Part shown: piece by piece, positions 25,594 to 33,605 of the stretch | Numbering within the stretch: position 1 is the stretch's first letter | How the letters are laid out: each line of letters begins with the position of its first letter | Assembly: GCA_019753175.1 (NCBI GenBank) | Contig: JAIELK010000017.1 | Location: 1-43,670 of the forward strand | Origin: Hyphomonadaceae bacterium | Lineage (GTDB): Bacteria; Pseudomonadota; Alphaproteobacteria; Caulobacterales; Aquidulcibacteraceae | DNA: 43,670 bases | Direction of reading: 5' to 3' | Translations under genes and position numbers: made by a program | The notes under the pieces: model-generated | What the model was told of the DNA's origin: nothing | The model's database searches: none | What the model saw: the letters and a program-made list of their open reading frames with translations, nothing else

Positions 25594-25702
25594 CGTCATT
25601 CCGGGGCTCGGCGAGAGCCGAGAACCCGGAACCCAGGAGATCGTAGATCGCAGCGCGGTTACCCCTGGGTTCCGGATCGCGCTGCTCGCGTCCGGAATGA
25701 CG
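25594..25702. repeat. 109-bp interrupted palindrome (dispersed repeat)
   Basis: Outer arms CGTCATTCCGG (25594-25604) and CCGGAATGACG (25692-25702) are perfect inverted copies. Inner arms CCGGAACCCAGG (25626-25637) and CCTGGGTTCCGG (25664-25675) are also perfect. Further GCTCGGCGAGAGCCGAG and GCGCTGCTCGCG hairpins lie in between. This structure resembles dispersed non-coding repeats (MITE- or BIME-like) found in alphaproteobacterial genomes. It has no coding content. Confidence 0.88.
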
Positions 25703-25725
25703 GAGCGCTACAGCGCGCGTCCGCC

Positions 25726-25881
25726 TCACACCCGCGCCGCCAGCAGCGCCATCATCTTCCTCGGGTCGCGCTCGATCGCCAGCAGCAGAGCGCGGGCTGG
25801 TGCGTCTGGCGTTGAGCGGCGCTGCTCCCAATCGCGCAGCGTGGTCAGCGGCAGGTGAAAGGCTTCCGCGAACTCGCCATG
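25726..25881 (-). pseudogene. remnant of an XRE/HigA-type HTH antitoxin gene
   Basis: The minus strand encodes GEFAEAFHLPLTTLRDWEQR, then STPDAPARALLLAIERDP and a short end. This is the second half of the HTH domain and the tail of small antitoxin-type regulators in which a LxxTLRxWEQGRxxPxxPAR block is conserved. The first helices that should precede it are missing: upstream codons give Ser/Pro-rich nonsense that overlaps the start of the divergent DUF433 gene. No toxin partner lies next to it on this strand. I read it as a broken gene. Confidence 0.65.
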
Positions 25882-25952
25882 CGCCGCCGGAGGCGCCGCG
25901 CTCCCTCTTGGCGAGGCTTGGGTCGAACGCGAGCTTGTGCTAGGGTGCAGGC

Positions 25953-26177
25953 ATGGCAATCGAGCGTATCACTCGCGATCCGAAAATCATGCTGGGCAAG
26001 CCGTGCGTTGCTGGCACGCGCATCACGGTCGAGGCGATTCTCGAGGACCTGTCGGACGGCATGAGCGTCGCCCAGGTGCTTGAGGCTTATGAAGGCTTGA
26101 CCGAAGAAGATGTGCGGGCGGCGCTGGATTATGCGGCCCGATATTTGCGTGAGGAAGGCCTGGTCGCCGCCGAGTGA
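25953..26177 (+). CDS. DUF433 antitoxin-like protein
   Basis: A 74-residue DUF433 protein, a small winged-helix family. Motifs are RITRDPKIMLGKPCVAGTRITVEAILEDLSDGMS and a YEGLTEEDVRAALDYAARYL helix, almost the whole family consensus. DUF433 genes commonly precede a PIN-like DUF5615 gene and are regarded as antitoxins of VapBC-type modules. Here the stop overlaps the GTG start of the DUF5615 gene (GTGA). The start ATG at 25953 is preceded by TAGGGTGCAGG as a modest ribosome-binding site. Confidence 0.93.
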   Translation: MAIERITRDPKIMLGKPCVAGTRITVEAILEDLSDGMSVAQVLEAYEGLTEEDVRAALDYAARYLREEGLVAAE

Positions 26178-26554
26178 CGACCGTGACGGTGAAACTCTAC
26201 GCCGACGAGGATTGTCCAGGGCCAGTCGTGAGGGCTTTGCGCGCCGCCGGCTTTGATGTCGTCAGCCAAAGGGATGTGAAACGGGGCGCGGCGGACGATG
26301 ATGTGCTGCGTCTGTCGCACCTCGCTGAACGCGTGCTGGTGACGCGCGACCTTGGGTTTGGCAAGCTTGCGGTGCTACGCCAACTGCCCGCGGTCGGGGT
26401 GGTAATCCTTCGTCTGCGCGGGCCGGGCGATTGGCTGTCCCGCGCACCGCGCGTGGTCGCCGCCATGCAGAAGCTTGGCGAAAGCGCGGTCGGCGCAATC
26501 TCTACGATCGATTGGAACGCTATCCGCACCCGCCCTTTGCCCAGGGAGCGCTGA
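26174..26554 (+). CDS. DUF5615 PIN-like toxin candidate
   Basis: This 126-residue protein starts at GTG 26174, overlapping the DUF433 stop by 4 bases. It has the Mut7-C/PIN-like DUF5615 pattern: KLYADEDCPGPVVRALRAAGFDVVS with the first acidic pair, DDDVLRLSHLAERVLVTRDLGFG with the central Asp residues, then VGVVILRLRG. PIN-like nucleases use clustered Asp/Glu to bind metal and cut RNA; Asp/Glu at the start and TRD in the middle are present here. Its TGA shares a base with the ATG of the next gene (an aminotransferase), which is unusual for a toxin gene. Confidence 0.9.
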   Translation: MTTVTVKLYADEDCPGPVVRALRAAGFDVVSQRDVKRGAADDDVLRLSHLAERVLVTRDLGFGKLAVLRQLPAVGVVILRLRGPGDWLSRAPRVVAAMQKLGESAVGAISTIDWNAIRTRPLPRER

Positions 26555-27915
26555 TGACCAACCTCGCCTCCCTCATCGCCCGCGAATCGCAAGCGTTCAT
26601 CGCCGCGCATCCCAAGTGCGCGGCACAGGCGCAGGCGCTGCAACAACACTGGCTCAGTGGCGCGCCGATGCATTGGATGCGCGATTGGGCGAGCCCGTTT
26701 CCGATCGTGGTGGAAGACGCCGAAGGCGCCACGCTCACCGACATCGACGACAACACCTATGACGATTTCTGCCTCGGCGATACGCCGGGCATGTTCGGTC
26801 ACGGGCTCCAGCCTGTCGCGCGCGCGGTCGCCGAACAATTGCGCCGCGGCGCGACCTACATGCTGCCGACCGCGCTCGCCAGCGAAGTCGGCGCGCTGCT
26901 CGGCGACAGATTCGGCCTGCCATACTGGCAAGCCACGCTCTCTGCATCCGACGCCAATCGCGCGCTGATCCGCTGGGCCCGCGCGGTGACGCGCAAGCAC
27001 GTCATCGTGGTGTTCGACGGCTGTTATCACGGCATGGTGGAGGATTGCTTCGTCGAGCTGCGCCATGGTCGAACGCGGCCGGATGCGGGCCTCGTTGGCC
27101 AGGTGTTCGACATGACGCGCACGACACGCGCCGTCCCGTGGAACGATCTCGGTGCGCTGGAAGCAGCGCTGGCGCACGGCGATGTCGGCGCCGTGCTGTG
27201 CGAGCCGGCGATGACCAATTGCGGCATGATCTTGCCGGAGGAGAACTTCCATAAGCGCCTGCGCGCCATGACCAAGAAGGCCGGTGCGCTGCTGATCATC
27301 GACGAAACCCATACGCTTTCGACCGGGCCTGGCGGCGCGACGAAGGCGTGGGGGCTCGAACCCGATGCGCTCTGCATCGGCAAGGCCATCGCCGGCGGCT
27401 TCCCCGCCGCTGTGTGGGGCGTGAGCGCTGAGTTTGCGCAAAGAATCCAAGCATGGAGCGCCGGCGCCTCGCCGGCGGGCGCGCCGGCGCTCCATGGCCG
27501 CTCTGGCATCGGCACCACGCTCGCCGGCAACGCCGCGGGGCTCGCGGCGATCGCGGCGACCTTGAAGGACGTGGCCACTGAAGACGCTTACCGCGTCATG
27601 CTGGCTGGAACGGAACACCTCGTCGCCGGCCTCACCGCCGTCATCGCCCGCCGCCAGCTGCCCTGGTGCGTTGTGCACGTCGGCGCCCGTGCCGAAATCG
27701 TGTTCGCGCCGACGCCGCCGAAGAACGCCGCGGAGATGCGCGCGGCATTGGCGCAGCGCGATCTCAATCACGCGCTTCACCTCTATCTCATCAATCGCGG
27801 CATCCTCATTGCGCCGTTCCACATGATGATGCTGGTCTCACCGGCGACGAGCGAGGCCCAGATTGCGCGGTTGGTGAGCGCGGTGGATGAGTTTACCGGG
27901 GCGTTGTCCGCCTGA
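26554..27915 (+). CDS. class III aminotransferase (glutamate-1-semialdehyde-aminomutase-like)
   Basis: A 453-residue PLP enzyme. GDTPGMFGHG, ATYMLPTALASEVGALL, VFDGCYHGMVEDCFVE, LLIIDETHTLSTGPGG (cofactor Asp) and CIGKAIAGGFPAAVWG (Schiff-base Lys) match the glutamate-1-semialdehyde-2,1-aminomutase-like branch of class III. It differs from true HemL and more likely acts as a transaminase. It opens the polyamine run, 52 bases before a puuA-like gene, so an amine or omega-amino acid substrate is likely. The ATG overlaps the stop of the DUF5615 gene (TGATG). A 45-bp palindrome at 27452-27496 is read in frame after AQRIQAW and adds SAGASPAGAPALHG. Confidence 0.88.
   Translation: MTNLASLIARESQAFIAAHPKCAAQAQALQQHWLSGAPMHWMRDWASPFPIVVEDAEGATLTDIDDNTYDDFCLGDTPGMFGHGLQPVARAVAEQLRRGATYMLPTALASEVGALLGDRFGLPYWQATLSASDANRALIRWARAVTRKHVIVVFDGCYHGMVEDCFVELRHGRTRPDAGLVGQVFDMTRTTRAVPWNDLGALEAALAHGDVGAVLCEPAMTNCGMILPEENFHKRLRAMTKKAGALLIIDETHTLSTGPGGATKAWGLEPDALCIGKAIAGGFPAAVWGVSAEFAQRIQAWSAGASPAGAPALHGRSGIGTTLAGNAAGLAAIAATLKDVATEDAYRVMLAGTEHLVAGLTAVIARRQLPWCVVHVGARAEIVFAPTPPKNAAEMRAALAQRDLNHALHLYLINRGILIAPFHMMMLVSPATSEAQIARLVSAVDEFTGALSA
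27452..27496. repeat. palindromic repeat inserted in frame in the aminotransferase gene
   Basis: Perfect 15-bp arms, CATGGAGCGCCGGCG (27452-27466) and CGCCGGCGCTCCATG (27482-27496), flank a 15-base centre. The total of 45 bp equals 15 codons, so the frame is kept. The core CCGGC-N2-CT-N-GCCGGC is shared with the repeat inside thiC (5215-5260). Confidence 0.88.
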
Positions 27916-27967
27916 CTGCCCATGGATGGAGTTGCGTGTTACATAACAGCCGGTCCATAACGCCGCC

Positions 27968-29344
27968 ATGACCATTGCCGACGCCAAAGAGTGCAAGGCG
28001 TTTCTCGACGCGCACCCCCACATCAACTTCTTCGAGATCGTGTTCACCAATATGGCCGGCGTGCCGCGCGGCAAGCGCCTGCGACGGCACGAGATCATGG
28101 CGGTGTACGAGCAGGGCCGATTCCTGCCGGGCTCGATCCTGGTCAACGACATCACCGGCCAGGACGTGGAAGCGACCGGTTTGGTCTGGGAGGACGGCGA
28201 CGCCGACCGCATCGCGCGGCCGATCGCAGGGCGGCTCACGCTCGCGCCCTGGCTGGGCGAGGATGTCGCGCAAATCCCGGTGACGATGTACGAGCTGGAC
28301 GGTAGGCCGCACGACCTCGATCCGCGCCACGTCCTCCAGCGCGTGCTCGACCGGTTCGCGGCGGATGGGCTGACCCCGGTGGTCGCGTGCGAACTTGAGT
28401 ACTATCTTGTCGACGCGCGGCGCGCGCGCGGGGGCGGTGTGCAGCTGCCGCGCTCTCCGCTGACCAACGAACGTGCGACGCAGCATCAGGTCTATGGGCT
28501 GCGCGAAGTGGAGGAGGCGAGCGCGTTTCTGCGCGAGCTGTGGGCCACGGCCGACGCCATGGGCATCCCGCTCGAGGGCGCGATCAGCGAATACGCGCCC
28601 GGTCAGCTTGAATTGACTTTGAAGCATCATGCCGACGCGCTGCGCGCGGCTGACGACGCCGTGATCTACAAGCGCGCCGCCAAGGGCGTGGCGTTGCGCC
28701 ATGGCTGCGAAGCGACGTTCATGGCCAAGCCCTTCGCCGAACGCGCGGGCTCTGGCATGCACCTGCATGTCAGCGTCAACGATGCGAAGGGTAAGAACAT
28801 CATGGCCTCCGAGGCGCCGGAGGGCTCGCCTGCCGTGCGCTACGCCATTGGCGGCATGAAGGCGATGTTGGCGGACTCGATGGCGATCTATGCGCCCAAC
28901 GCCAATTCGTATCGCCGCTTCCGCGCCAACTCGTATGCGCCGGTCGCGCCAACCTGGGGCGTGAACAACCGCACCGTCTCCTTCCGTGTACCCGCCGGCG
29001 CGCCGCACACGCGCCATATCGAGCACCGTGTCGCCGGCGCGGACGCCCATCCTACACTCGCGGTCGCGGCGCTTCTTGCTGCAGTGCACAATGGACTGAC
29101 CAACAAGATTGACCCCGGTCCGGCCATCGTCGGAGATGGCTACGCTCAGGCGGCCGAAACCGGGGAGCGCATCCCCACCAATTGGTTCGCGGCGGTGGAC
29201 CAGTTCGCCGGATCGGAGCTGCTCAAGGCCTATTTGGGCGAGCGGTTCGTGCGAATGTACGCCACCGTGAAGCGGACAGAGCAGGAGCGGTTCAATTCCG
29301 TGATCACAGATGTTGATTACGACTGGTATTTGCGCACTTGTTAG
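27968..29344 (+). CDS. puuA: glutamine-synthetase-type gamma-glutamylpolyamine ligase (PuuA-like), first copy
   Basis: This 458-residue protein belongs to the glutamine synthetase fold in its PuuA branch, which joins glutamate to putrescine or another amine using ATP. Features are the N-terminal beta-grasp domain with FTNMAGVPRGKRLRR, the metal-site ELEYYLVD, EYAPGQLELTL, MAKPFAERAGSGMHLHVSV (catalytic His/Glu strand), NANSYRRF and HIEHRVAGADAHPTLAVA. It lacks the adenylylation-loop Tyr environment of GlnA and is shorter on the C-terminal side. It is followed by the potF gene after 65 bases. A second, different copy lies at 36718; which one prefers putrescine is not visible from sequence. Confidence 0.92.
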   Translation: MTIADAKECKAFLDAHPHINFFEIVFTNMAGVPRGKRLRRHEIMAVYEQGRFLPGSILVNDITGQDVEATGLVWEDGDADRIARPIAGRLTLAPWLGEDVAQIPVTMYELDGRPHDLDPRHVLQRVLDRFAADGLTPVVACELEYYLVDARRARGGGVQLPRSPLTNERATQHQVYGLREVEEASAFLRELWATADAMGIPLEGAISEYAPGQLELTLKHHADALRAADDAVIYKRAAKGVALRHGCEATFMAKPFAERAGSGMHLHVSVNDAKGKNIMASEAPEGSPAVRYAIGGMKAMLADSMAIYAPNANSYRRFRANSYAPVAPTWGVNNRTVSFRVPAGAPHTRHIEHRVAGADAHPTLAVAALLAAVHNGLTNKIDPGPAIVGDGYAQAAETGERIPTNWFAAVDQFAGSELLKAYLGERFVRMYATVKRTEQERFNSVITDVDYDWYLRTC

Positions 29345-29409
29345 GCGCCTAATGCAGTGGCGGCGGCCTCAAGCCGACGCGCTGCGGGACAAAAGGGAAG
29401 GGCACGACT

Positions 29410-30510
29410 ATGGCGAAGGGCAAATATCGTAGGGGCGCCTCGCGCCGCTCCCTGTTGCAGCAATTTGGCGCCGCAGCAATCGGCGTCAGCTTCGCCGGCG
29501 GACTGGCCGCGTGTGGCCAGGGCGCAGGCGGGCGCCGCGTCAATTTCTACAACTGGGACACCTATATCGGCCCCACGACGCTCGCCGATTTCGAGGCCGC
29601 GACCGGCGTTCCGGTGCAGATGAGCTTGTTCGCCACCAACGACGAATTGTTCGCGCGCCTGCGCGCCGGCAATCCGGGCTTCGACGTGATCGTGCCGTCG
29701 AACGAGTTTGTCACCCGCATGAGCCAGGCGCAGATGATCCAGGAGCTCGATCACGCGCAGATTCCGAACATGTCGAATCTGCTGCCGGAGTTTCAGGACG
29801 CGGCGTTCGATCCGGGCCGCCGCTACTCGATGCCGTACACGTGGTTGGTGCTGGGCATCGCCTACCGAAAGGCGGCGATGCGCAACGGCGAAGTGCCGAA
29901 CTCGTGGCGCTATCTGTTCGACTCGCCGCAATACAGCCAACGCATTGCGCTGTTGTCGGAGTCGGCGGACCTCATCCGGCTCTGCGCCAAGTACAAGGGC
30001 ATTTCGCTCAACAATATCCCTGATGCGACGTTGACCGAGATCGAGCAGATGCTGATCCGGCAGAAGCCGCACATCAAGGCGTTCCACGAAGACGACGGCC
30101 AGGACCTGTTGGCCTCCGGCGAAGTCGATGTCGTTCTCGAATACAACGGCGACATCGCGCAGCTGATGTCATCGGAAGGCGGCGATGCCTTCGATTTCGT
30201 GGTGCCGCAGGAAGGCACGCTGATCAACTCGGACTGCCTCTGCATTCCGACCGGCGCTCCGCATGTCGCCGAGGCGCACGCCTTCATCAACTACTTGCTC
30301 GACGCCGAAGCCGGGCAGAAAATCACGGAAGAGATTCAGTACCCGACGCCGAACGCGGCGGTAGCGGCACGGATGGGACCGGAATACCAGAACAATCCGG
30401 TCATCTTCCCGCCAGCCGAGTTGATGGCGAAGAGCGAGTACGGCGCGTTTGAAGGCGATGAGCGCGCGCGGCTCTATGAGGAGATTTTCACGCGTATCAA
30501 CGCGGCGTAG
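29410..30510 (+). CDS. potF: putrescine/spermidine-binding protein of an ABC importer
   Basis: A 366-residue periplasmic binding protein of the PotD/PotF family: VNFYNWDTYIGPTTLADFEAATG (about residues 43-65), then LRAGNPGFDVIVPSNEF, MPYTWLVLGIAYRK and DVVLEYNGDIAQL, all typical polyamine-binding-protein blocks. The N-terminus has a twin-Arg motif (SRRSLLQQF) and a lipobox (GGLAAC), so it may be exported by Tat as a lipoprotein rather than as a free periplasmic protein. It is followed by a hairpin that overlaps the potH leader. Polyamine specificity is well supported; putrescine versus spermidine is not. Confidence 0.95.
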   Translation: MAKGKYRRGASRRSLLQQFGAAAIGVSFAGGLAACGQGAGGRRVNFYNWDTYIGPTTLADFEAATGVPVQMSLFATNDELFARLRAGNPGFDVIVPSNEFVTRMSQAQMIQELDHAQIPNMSNLLPEFQDAAFDPGRRYSMPYTWLVLGIAYRKAAMRNGEVPNSWRYLFDSPQYSQRIALLSESADLIRLCAKYKGISLNNIPDATLTEIEQMLIRQKPHIKAFHEDDGQDLLASGEVDVVLEYNGDIAQLMSSEGGDAFDFVVPQEGTLINSDCLCIPTGAPHVAEAHAFINYLLDAEAGQKITEEIQYPTPNAAVAARMGPEYQNNPVIFPPAELMAKSEYGAFEGDERARLYEEIFTRINAA

Positions 30511-30595
30511 CATGGGCTCGTCCTGAAGCCAGGGCGAGCGGCAGAACGGAATGGACAGCGTAGCGCGGACGCGCGTCCATAACGTCTAGCGAGGG

Positions 30596-30616
30596 CTTCC
30601 GCCGCACTGGCGGAAG
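30596..30616 (+). promoter_or_regulatory. stem-loop between potF and potH
   Basis: An 8-bp perfect stem (CTTCCGCC at 30596-30603, GGCGGAAG at 30609-30616) with a 5-base loop. Its right arm runs into AAGGAG, the likely ribosome-binding site of potH (start 30628). It could protect the potF mRNA, which is needed in excess, and lower translation of the permease. Confidence 0.5.
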
Positions 30617-30627
30617 GAGAGGAGCCG

Positions 30628-31533
30628 ATGGAGCAAACCTGGCGTCAGGCGAAGGCGGCGTTCGCGGCGATCGCGATCCCGCCGCTCGCCTGGCTACTGC
30701 TGTTCTTCATCGTGCCGATGACGGTGATCTGGGCCTATTCGTTCGGCGAGAACACGGGTCCGACCACGATCGACTTCACCGGCACGTTCGCCAACTACAT
30801 GCGCGCGGTCGAGCCGCTCTACCTGGAAATTTTCGGCAAGAGCCTGGTTGTCGCCGGGCTGACCACTGTGCTTTGCCTGATCGTCGGCTTCCCCGTCGCA
30901 CTCGCCATCGCCTTCGCCAGCCCGCGCATGAAGTCCTGGCTGTTGCTGCTGATCATGCTGCCATTCTGGACCAATCTTTTGATCCGCACCTACGCGCTGA
31001 TCGCGGTTCTGCGTGAGCAGGGCTATGTGAACTTCACGCTGGAATGGCTCTGGAACAACGCCAGCGGGCTGATGACGTTCGTGGGCTTGCAGCCGCTCGG
31101 CGAGTACGAACCGCTGACGCTGCTCTACAACAATAGCGCCGTCATCATTGGGCTCGTGTACGTGCACCTGCCCTTCATGGTGCTGCCGCTCTATTCCGCG
31201 CTCGATCGCATGGATCGCTCACTGATGGAGGCGAGCCTCGATCTCGGCGCGGGTCACATGCGCACGATCCTGTTGGTCGTGGTGCCGCTTGCCGCGCCTG
31301 GCATCGCCTCGGGCGTGTTGATCACCTTCATCCCGGCGCTCGGGGCCTATCTCACGCCCGATCTTCTTGGCGGCACCGATAGTCAGATGATCGCCAACGT
31401 CATCGAACGGCAGTTCAAGCGCGCCAACGACTGGCCGTTTGGGGCCGCGCTTTCTTTCCTGCTTATGTACCTCACGTTCGCGGCCATTGCGATGCAGGCG
31501 CTGGTGCAGCGGCGTAGCGAGCGGCGGCGCTGA
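30628..31533 (+). CDS. potH: polyamine ABC transporter permease
   Basis: This 301-residue inner-membrane permease has six predicted helices, starting with PPLAWLLLFFIVPMTVIWAYSF. It carries the EAA loop EASLDLGAGHMRTILLVVVPLAAPGIASG that docks to the ATPase, and FIPALGAYLTPDLLGGTDS, a strong PotH/PotB signature. It pairs with PotI to form the channel. The stop overlaps the potI start (TGATG), so the two subunits are translationally coupled. Confidence 0.96.
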   Translation: MEQTWRQAKAAFAAIAIPPLAWLLLFFIVPMTVIWAYSFGENTGPTTIDFTGTFANYMRAVEPLYLEIFGKSLVVAGLTTVLCLIVGFPVALAIAFASPRMKSWLLLLIMLPFWTNLLIRTYALIAVLREQGYVNFTLEWLWNNASGLMTFVGLQPLGEYEPLTLLYNNSAVIIGLVYVHLPFMVLPLYSALDRMDRSLMEASLDLGAGHMRTILLVVVPLAAPGIASGVLITFIPALGAYLTPDLLGGTDSQMIANVIERQFKRANDWPFGAALSFLLMYLTFAAIAMQALVQRRSERRR

Positions 31534-32423
31534 TGGCCAAGAACGCGCTTCCGATTCCCTCCGCGTTGAGGCCTGGCCGCGGCGGCGTTCGCAAGGAACG
31601 CCCGGGGCCGCTCGAATACACGCGGCGGTGGCCCTTGCGGCTGATCGTGGCTGCGACGCTGCTTTTTCTCTACCTGCCGCTGATCACCATGATGGTGTTC
31701 AGCTTCAACACCAGCCGCCGCAACGTGGTGTGGCAAGGCTTCACCACCGATTGGTATGTGAAGGCCGCCAACAACGCTTCGCTGATGGAGGCGTTCGTCA
31801 ACTCGCTGACCATAGCGTTCTTCTGCACCATCATTTCGGTGGTGCTGGGTGCGCTGGCGGCGGTGATGCTGTGGCGCTTCCGCTTCCCAGGCAAGACGGC
31901 GGTGGAAGGCTCCATGGCGCTGCCGATTGTGGTGCCGGAGATTTGCCTGGGCGTCGCCATGCTGGTGTTTTTCGCGCGCGTCATGCCGTGGCCGATGGGG
32001 TTGCCGTGGCCGCTGAACCTGGGCGCGATCACCATTGCCCACGTCTCGTTCGCCTTTCCATTCGTGGCTACCGTGGTGCGCGCGCGGCTGGCGTCGTTCA
32101 ACCGCGAGCTGGAGGAAGCGGCGAAGGACCTCGGCGCGAGCGAGTGGCGGACCTTCTGGGATGTGCTCGTGCCGCACATGCAGCCGGGCCTGATCGCCGG
32201 CGCGCTGCTCGCTTTCACGCTCTCGCTTGATGACTTCGTCATCACCTTTTTCACCGCCGGACCCGATACCATCACCTTCCCGGTGAAGGTGTATTCGATG
32301 CTGCGGTTCTCGGTGACGCCCGAGGTCAACGCAGCCTCCACCGTGCTCATCCTCGTCACAGTTGTACTGACGGCAGTGGGACTGCACATACAGAACCGCA
32401 ACGCCGACAACAGGAAGGCCTAA
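31533..32423 (+). CDS. potI: polyamine ABC transporter permease
   Basis: A 296-residue partner permease. After a hydrophilic, Arg-rich N-terminal extension of about 35 residues it has six helices, with FLYLPLITMMVFSFNTS, the EAA loop EEAAKDLGASEWRTFWDVLVPHMQPGL, and FTLSLDDFVITFFTAGPDTITFP, all typical of PotI/PotC. It lies between potH (1-base overlap) and potG (6-base gap). The gene order F-H-I-G differs from the E. coli order F-G-H-I. Confidence 0.96.
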   Translation: MAKNALPIPSALRPGRGGVRKERPGPLEYTRRWPLRLIVAATLLFLYLPLITMMVFSFNTSRRNVVWQGFTTDWYVKAANNASLMEAFVNSLTIAFFCTIISVVLGALAAVMLWRFRFPGKTAVEGSMALPIVVPEICLGVAMLVFFARVMPWPMGLPWPLNLGAITIAHVSFAFPFVATVVRARLASFNRELEEAAKDLGASEWRTFWDVLVPHMQPGLIAGALLAFTLSLDDFVITFFTAGPDTITFPVKVYSMLRFSVTPEVNAASTVLILVTVVLTAVGLHIQNRNADNRKA

Positions 32424-32429
32424 CGCGTC

Positions 32430-33605
32430 ATGTCCGAAGCCGTAGTCTCCAACGCGCCGGCGCCCAAGCCCACGCCGCACGTCAAGGACAACGCCATCAT
32501 CCGCTTCGAAGGCGTAACCAAGCGCTTCGACAGAGTGATGGCGGTCGACAACGTCACACTCGACATCCGCGAAGGCGAGTTCTTCGCACTGCTGGGCCCG
32601 TCAGGGTGCGGCAAGACCACGCTGTTGCGCATGCTCGCCGGCTTCGAGACGCCGACCGAAGGACGCATCCTGATTGACGGCAAGGACGTCGCCGACCTGC
32701 CGCCGAACAAGCGGCCGGTGAACATGGTGTTTCAGTCCTACGCCGTGTTCCCACACATGAAAGTCGCTGACAATGTCGGCTACGGACTCAAGATGGACCG
32801 CGTGCCCGGTGAGGAGATCAAGACCCGCGTCGCCGAGGCGCTGGAGCTGGTGAAGCTCGGCGGCTACGGCGACCGCATGCCCGACCAGCTCTCCGGCGGC
32901 CAGCGCCAGCGTGTGGCTCTGGCGCGCGCGCTGGTGAAGCGTCCGCGCGTGCTGTTGCTCGACGAGCCCTTGTCTGCGCTTGACGCCAAGCTGCGTGACC
33001 AGATGCGCTCCGAGCTCACCAGCCTGCAAGAAAAGGTCGGCATCACCTTCATCATGGTCACCCACGACCAGGACGAGGCGCTGGCGATCGCCACGCGTTG
33101 CGCGGTGATGAACCGCGGCGTGTTGGCGCAAGTCGCCACACCTGCCGATCTCTATGAGTTTCCGAACTCGCGTTTCGTCGCCGACTTCGTCGGCTCGGTG
33201 AACCTGTTTGAAGGCGTACTCGAACGCGACGAGCAGAACGAAGCGCAGGTGCGCTGCCCGGAGATTTCCTCACCCGTTTATCTCGATCACGGCGTCACCG
33301 GCGCGCGCGGCTCCACCGTGTGGGTGGCTCTGCGCCCGGAGAAGATCGAAATGCACAAGCGCAAGAACGGCGAGACGGCGCCAAAGATGGAGGACGCGCC
33401 GGCGGGCGCCAACGTCGCAGCCGGCATCGTGCGCGACATCGTCTATCTTGGCAGCGAAACCAATTACGAGATCGAGCTCGAGAGCGGGCGGCGAATCAAG
33501 ACGTTCCGCTCCAACCTGACGCGCTACGACCAGGAAGATTTCACCTGGGACGAGCCGGTCTGGCTTGCGTGGCACGCCTGCTCGCCGGCGGTGTTGTTAT
33601 CCTAG
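32430..33605 (+). CDS. potG: polyamine ABC transporter ATP-binding protein
   Basis: A 391-residue ABC ATPase of the PotA/PotG type. It has Walker A GPSGCGKTT (about residues 57-65), Q-loop FQSYAVFPHM, signature LSGGQRQRVALARAL, Walker B LLLDEPLSALDAK and the switch His in MVTHDQDEA. The C-terminal TOBE domain (about 290-391, with VWVALRPEKIEM) is the regulatory part of polyamine ATPases. Its stop codon is directly followed by the puuD start with no spacer. Confidence 0.96.
   Translation: MSEAVVSNAPAPKPTPHVKDNAIIRFEGVTKRFDRVMAVDNVTLDIREGEFFALLGPSGCGKTTLLRMLAGFETPTEGRILIDGKDVADLPPNKRPVNMVFQSYAVFPHMKVADNVGYGLKMDRVPGEEIKTRVAEALELVKLGGYGDRMPDQLSGGQRQRVALARALVKRPRVLLLDEPLSALDAKLRDQMRSELTSLQEKVGITFIMVTHDQDEALAIATRCAVMNRGVLAQVATPADLYEFPNSRFVADFVGSVNLFEGVLERDEQNEAQVRCPEISSPVYLDHGVTGARGSTVWVALRPEKIEMHKRKNGETAPKMEDAPAGANVAAGIVRDIVYLGSETNYEIELESGRRIKTFRSNLTRYDQEDFTWDEPVWLAWHACSPAVLLS

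Noticed and set aside
25726-25959. A complete antitoxin gene on the minus strand
   Set aside because: Only the second half of the HTH domain is present; the N-terminal codons are not homologous and overlap the DUF433 gene start, so it is listed as a remnant.
26197-27822. Long minus-strand open frame (541 codons) opposite the DUF5615 and aminotransferase genes
   Set aside because: Same pattern of Arg/His/Gly-rich translation, opposite two well-supported genes.
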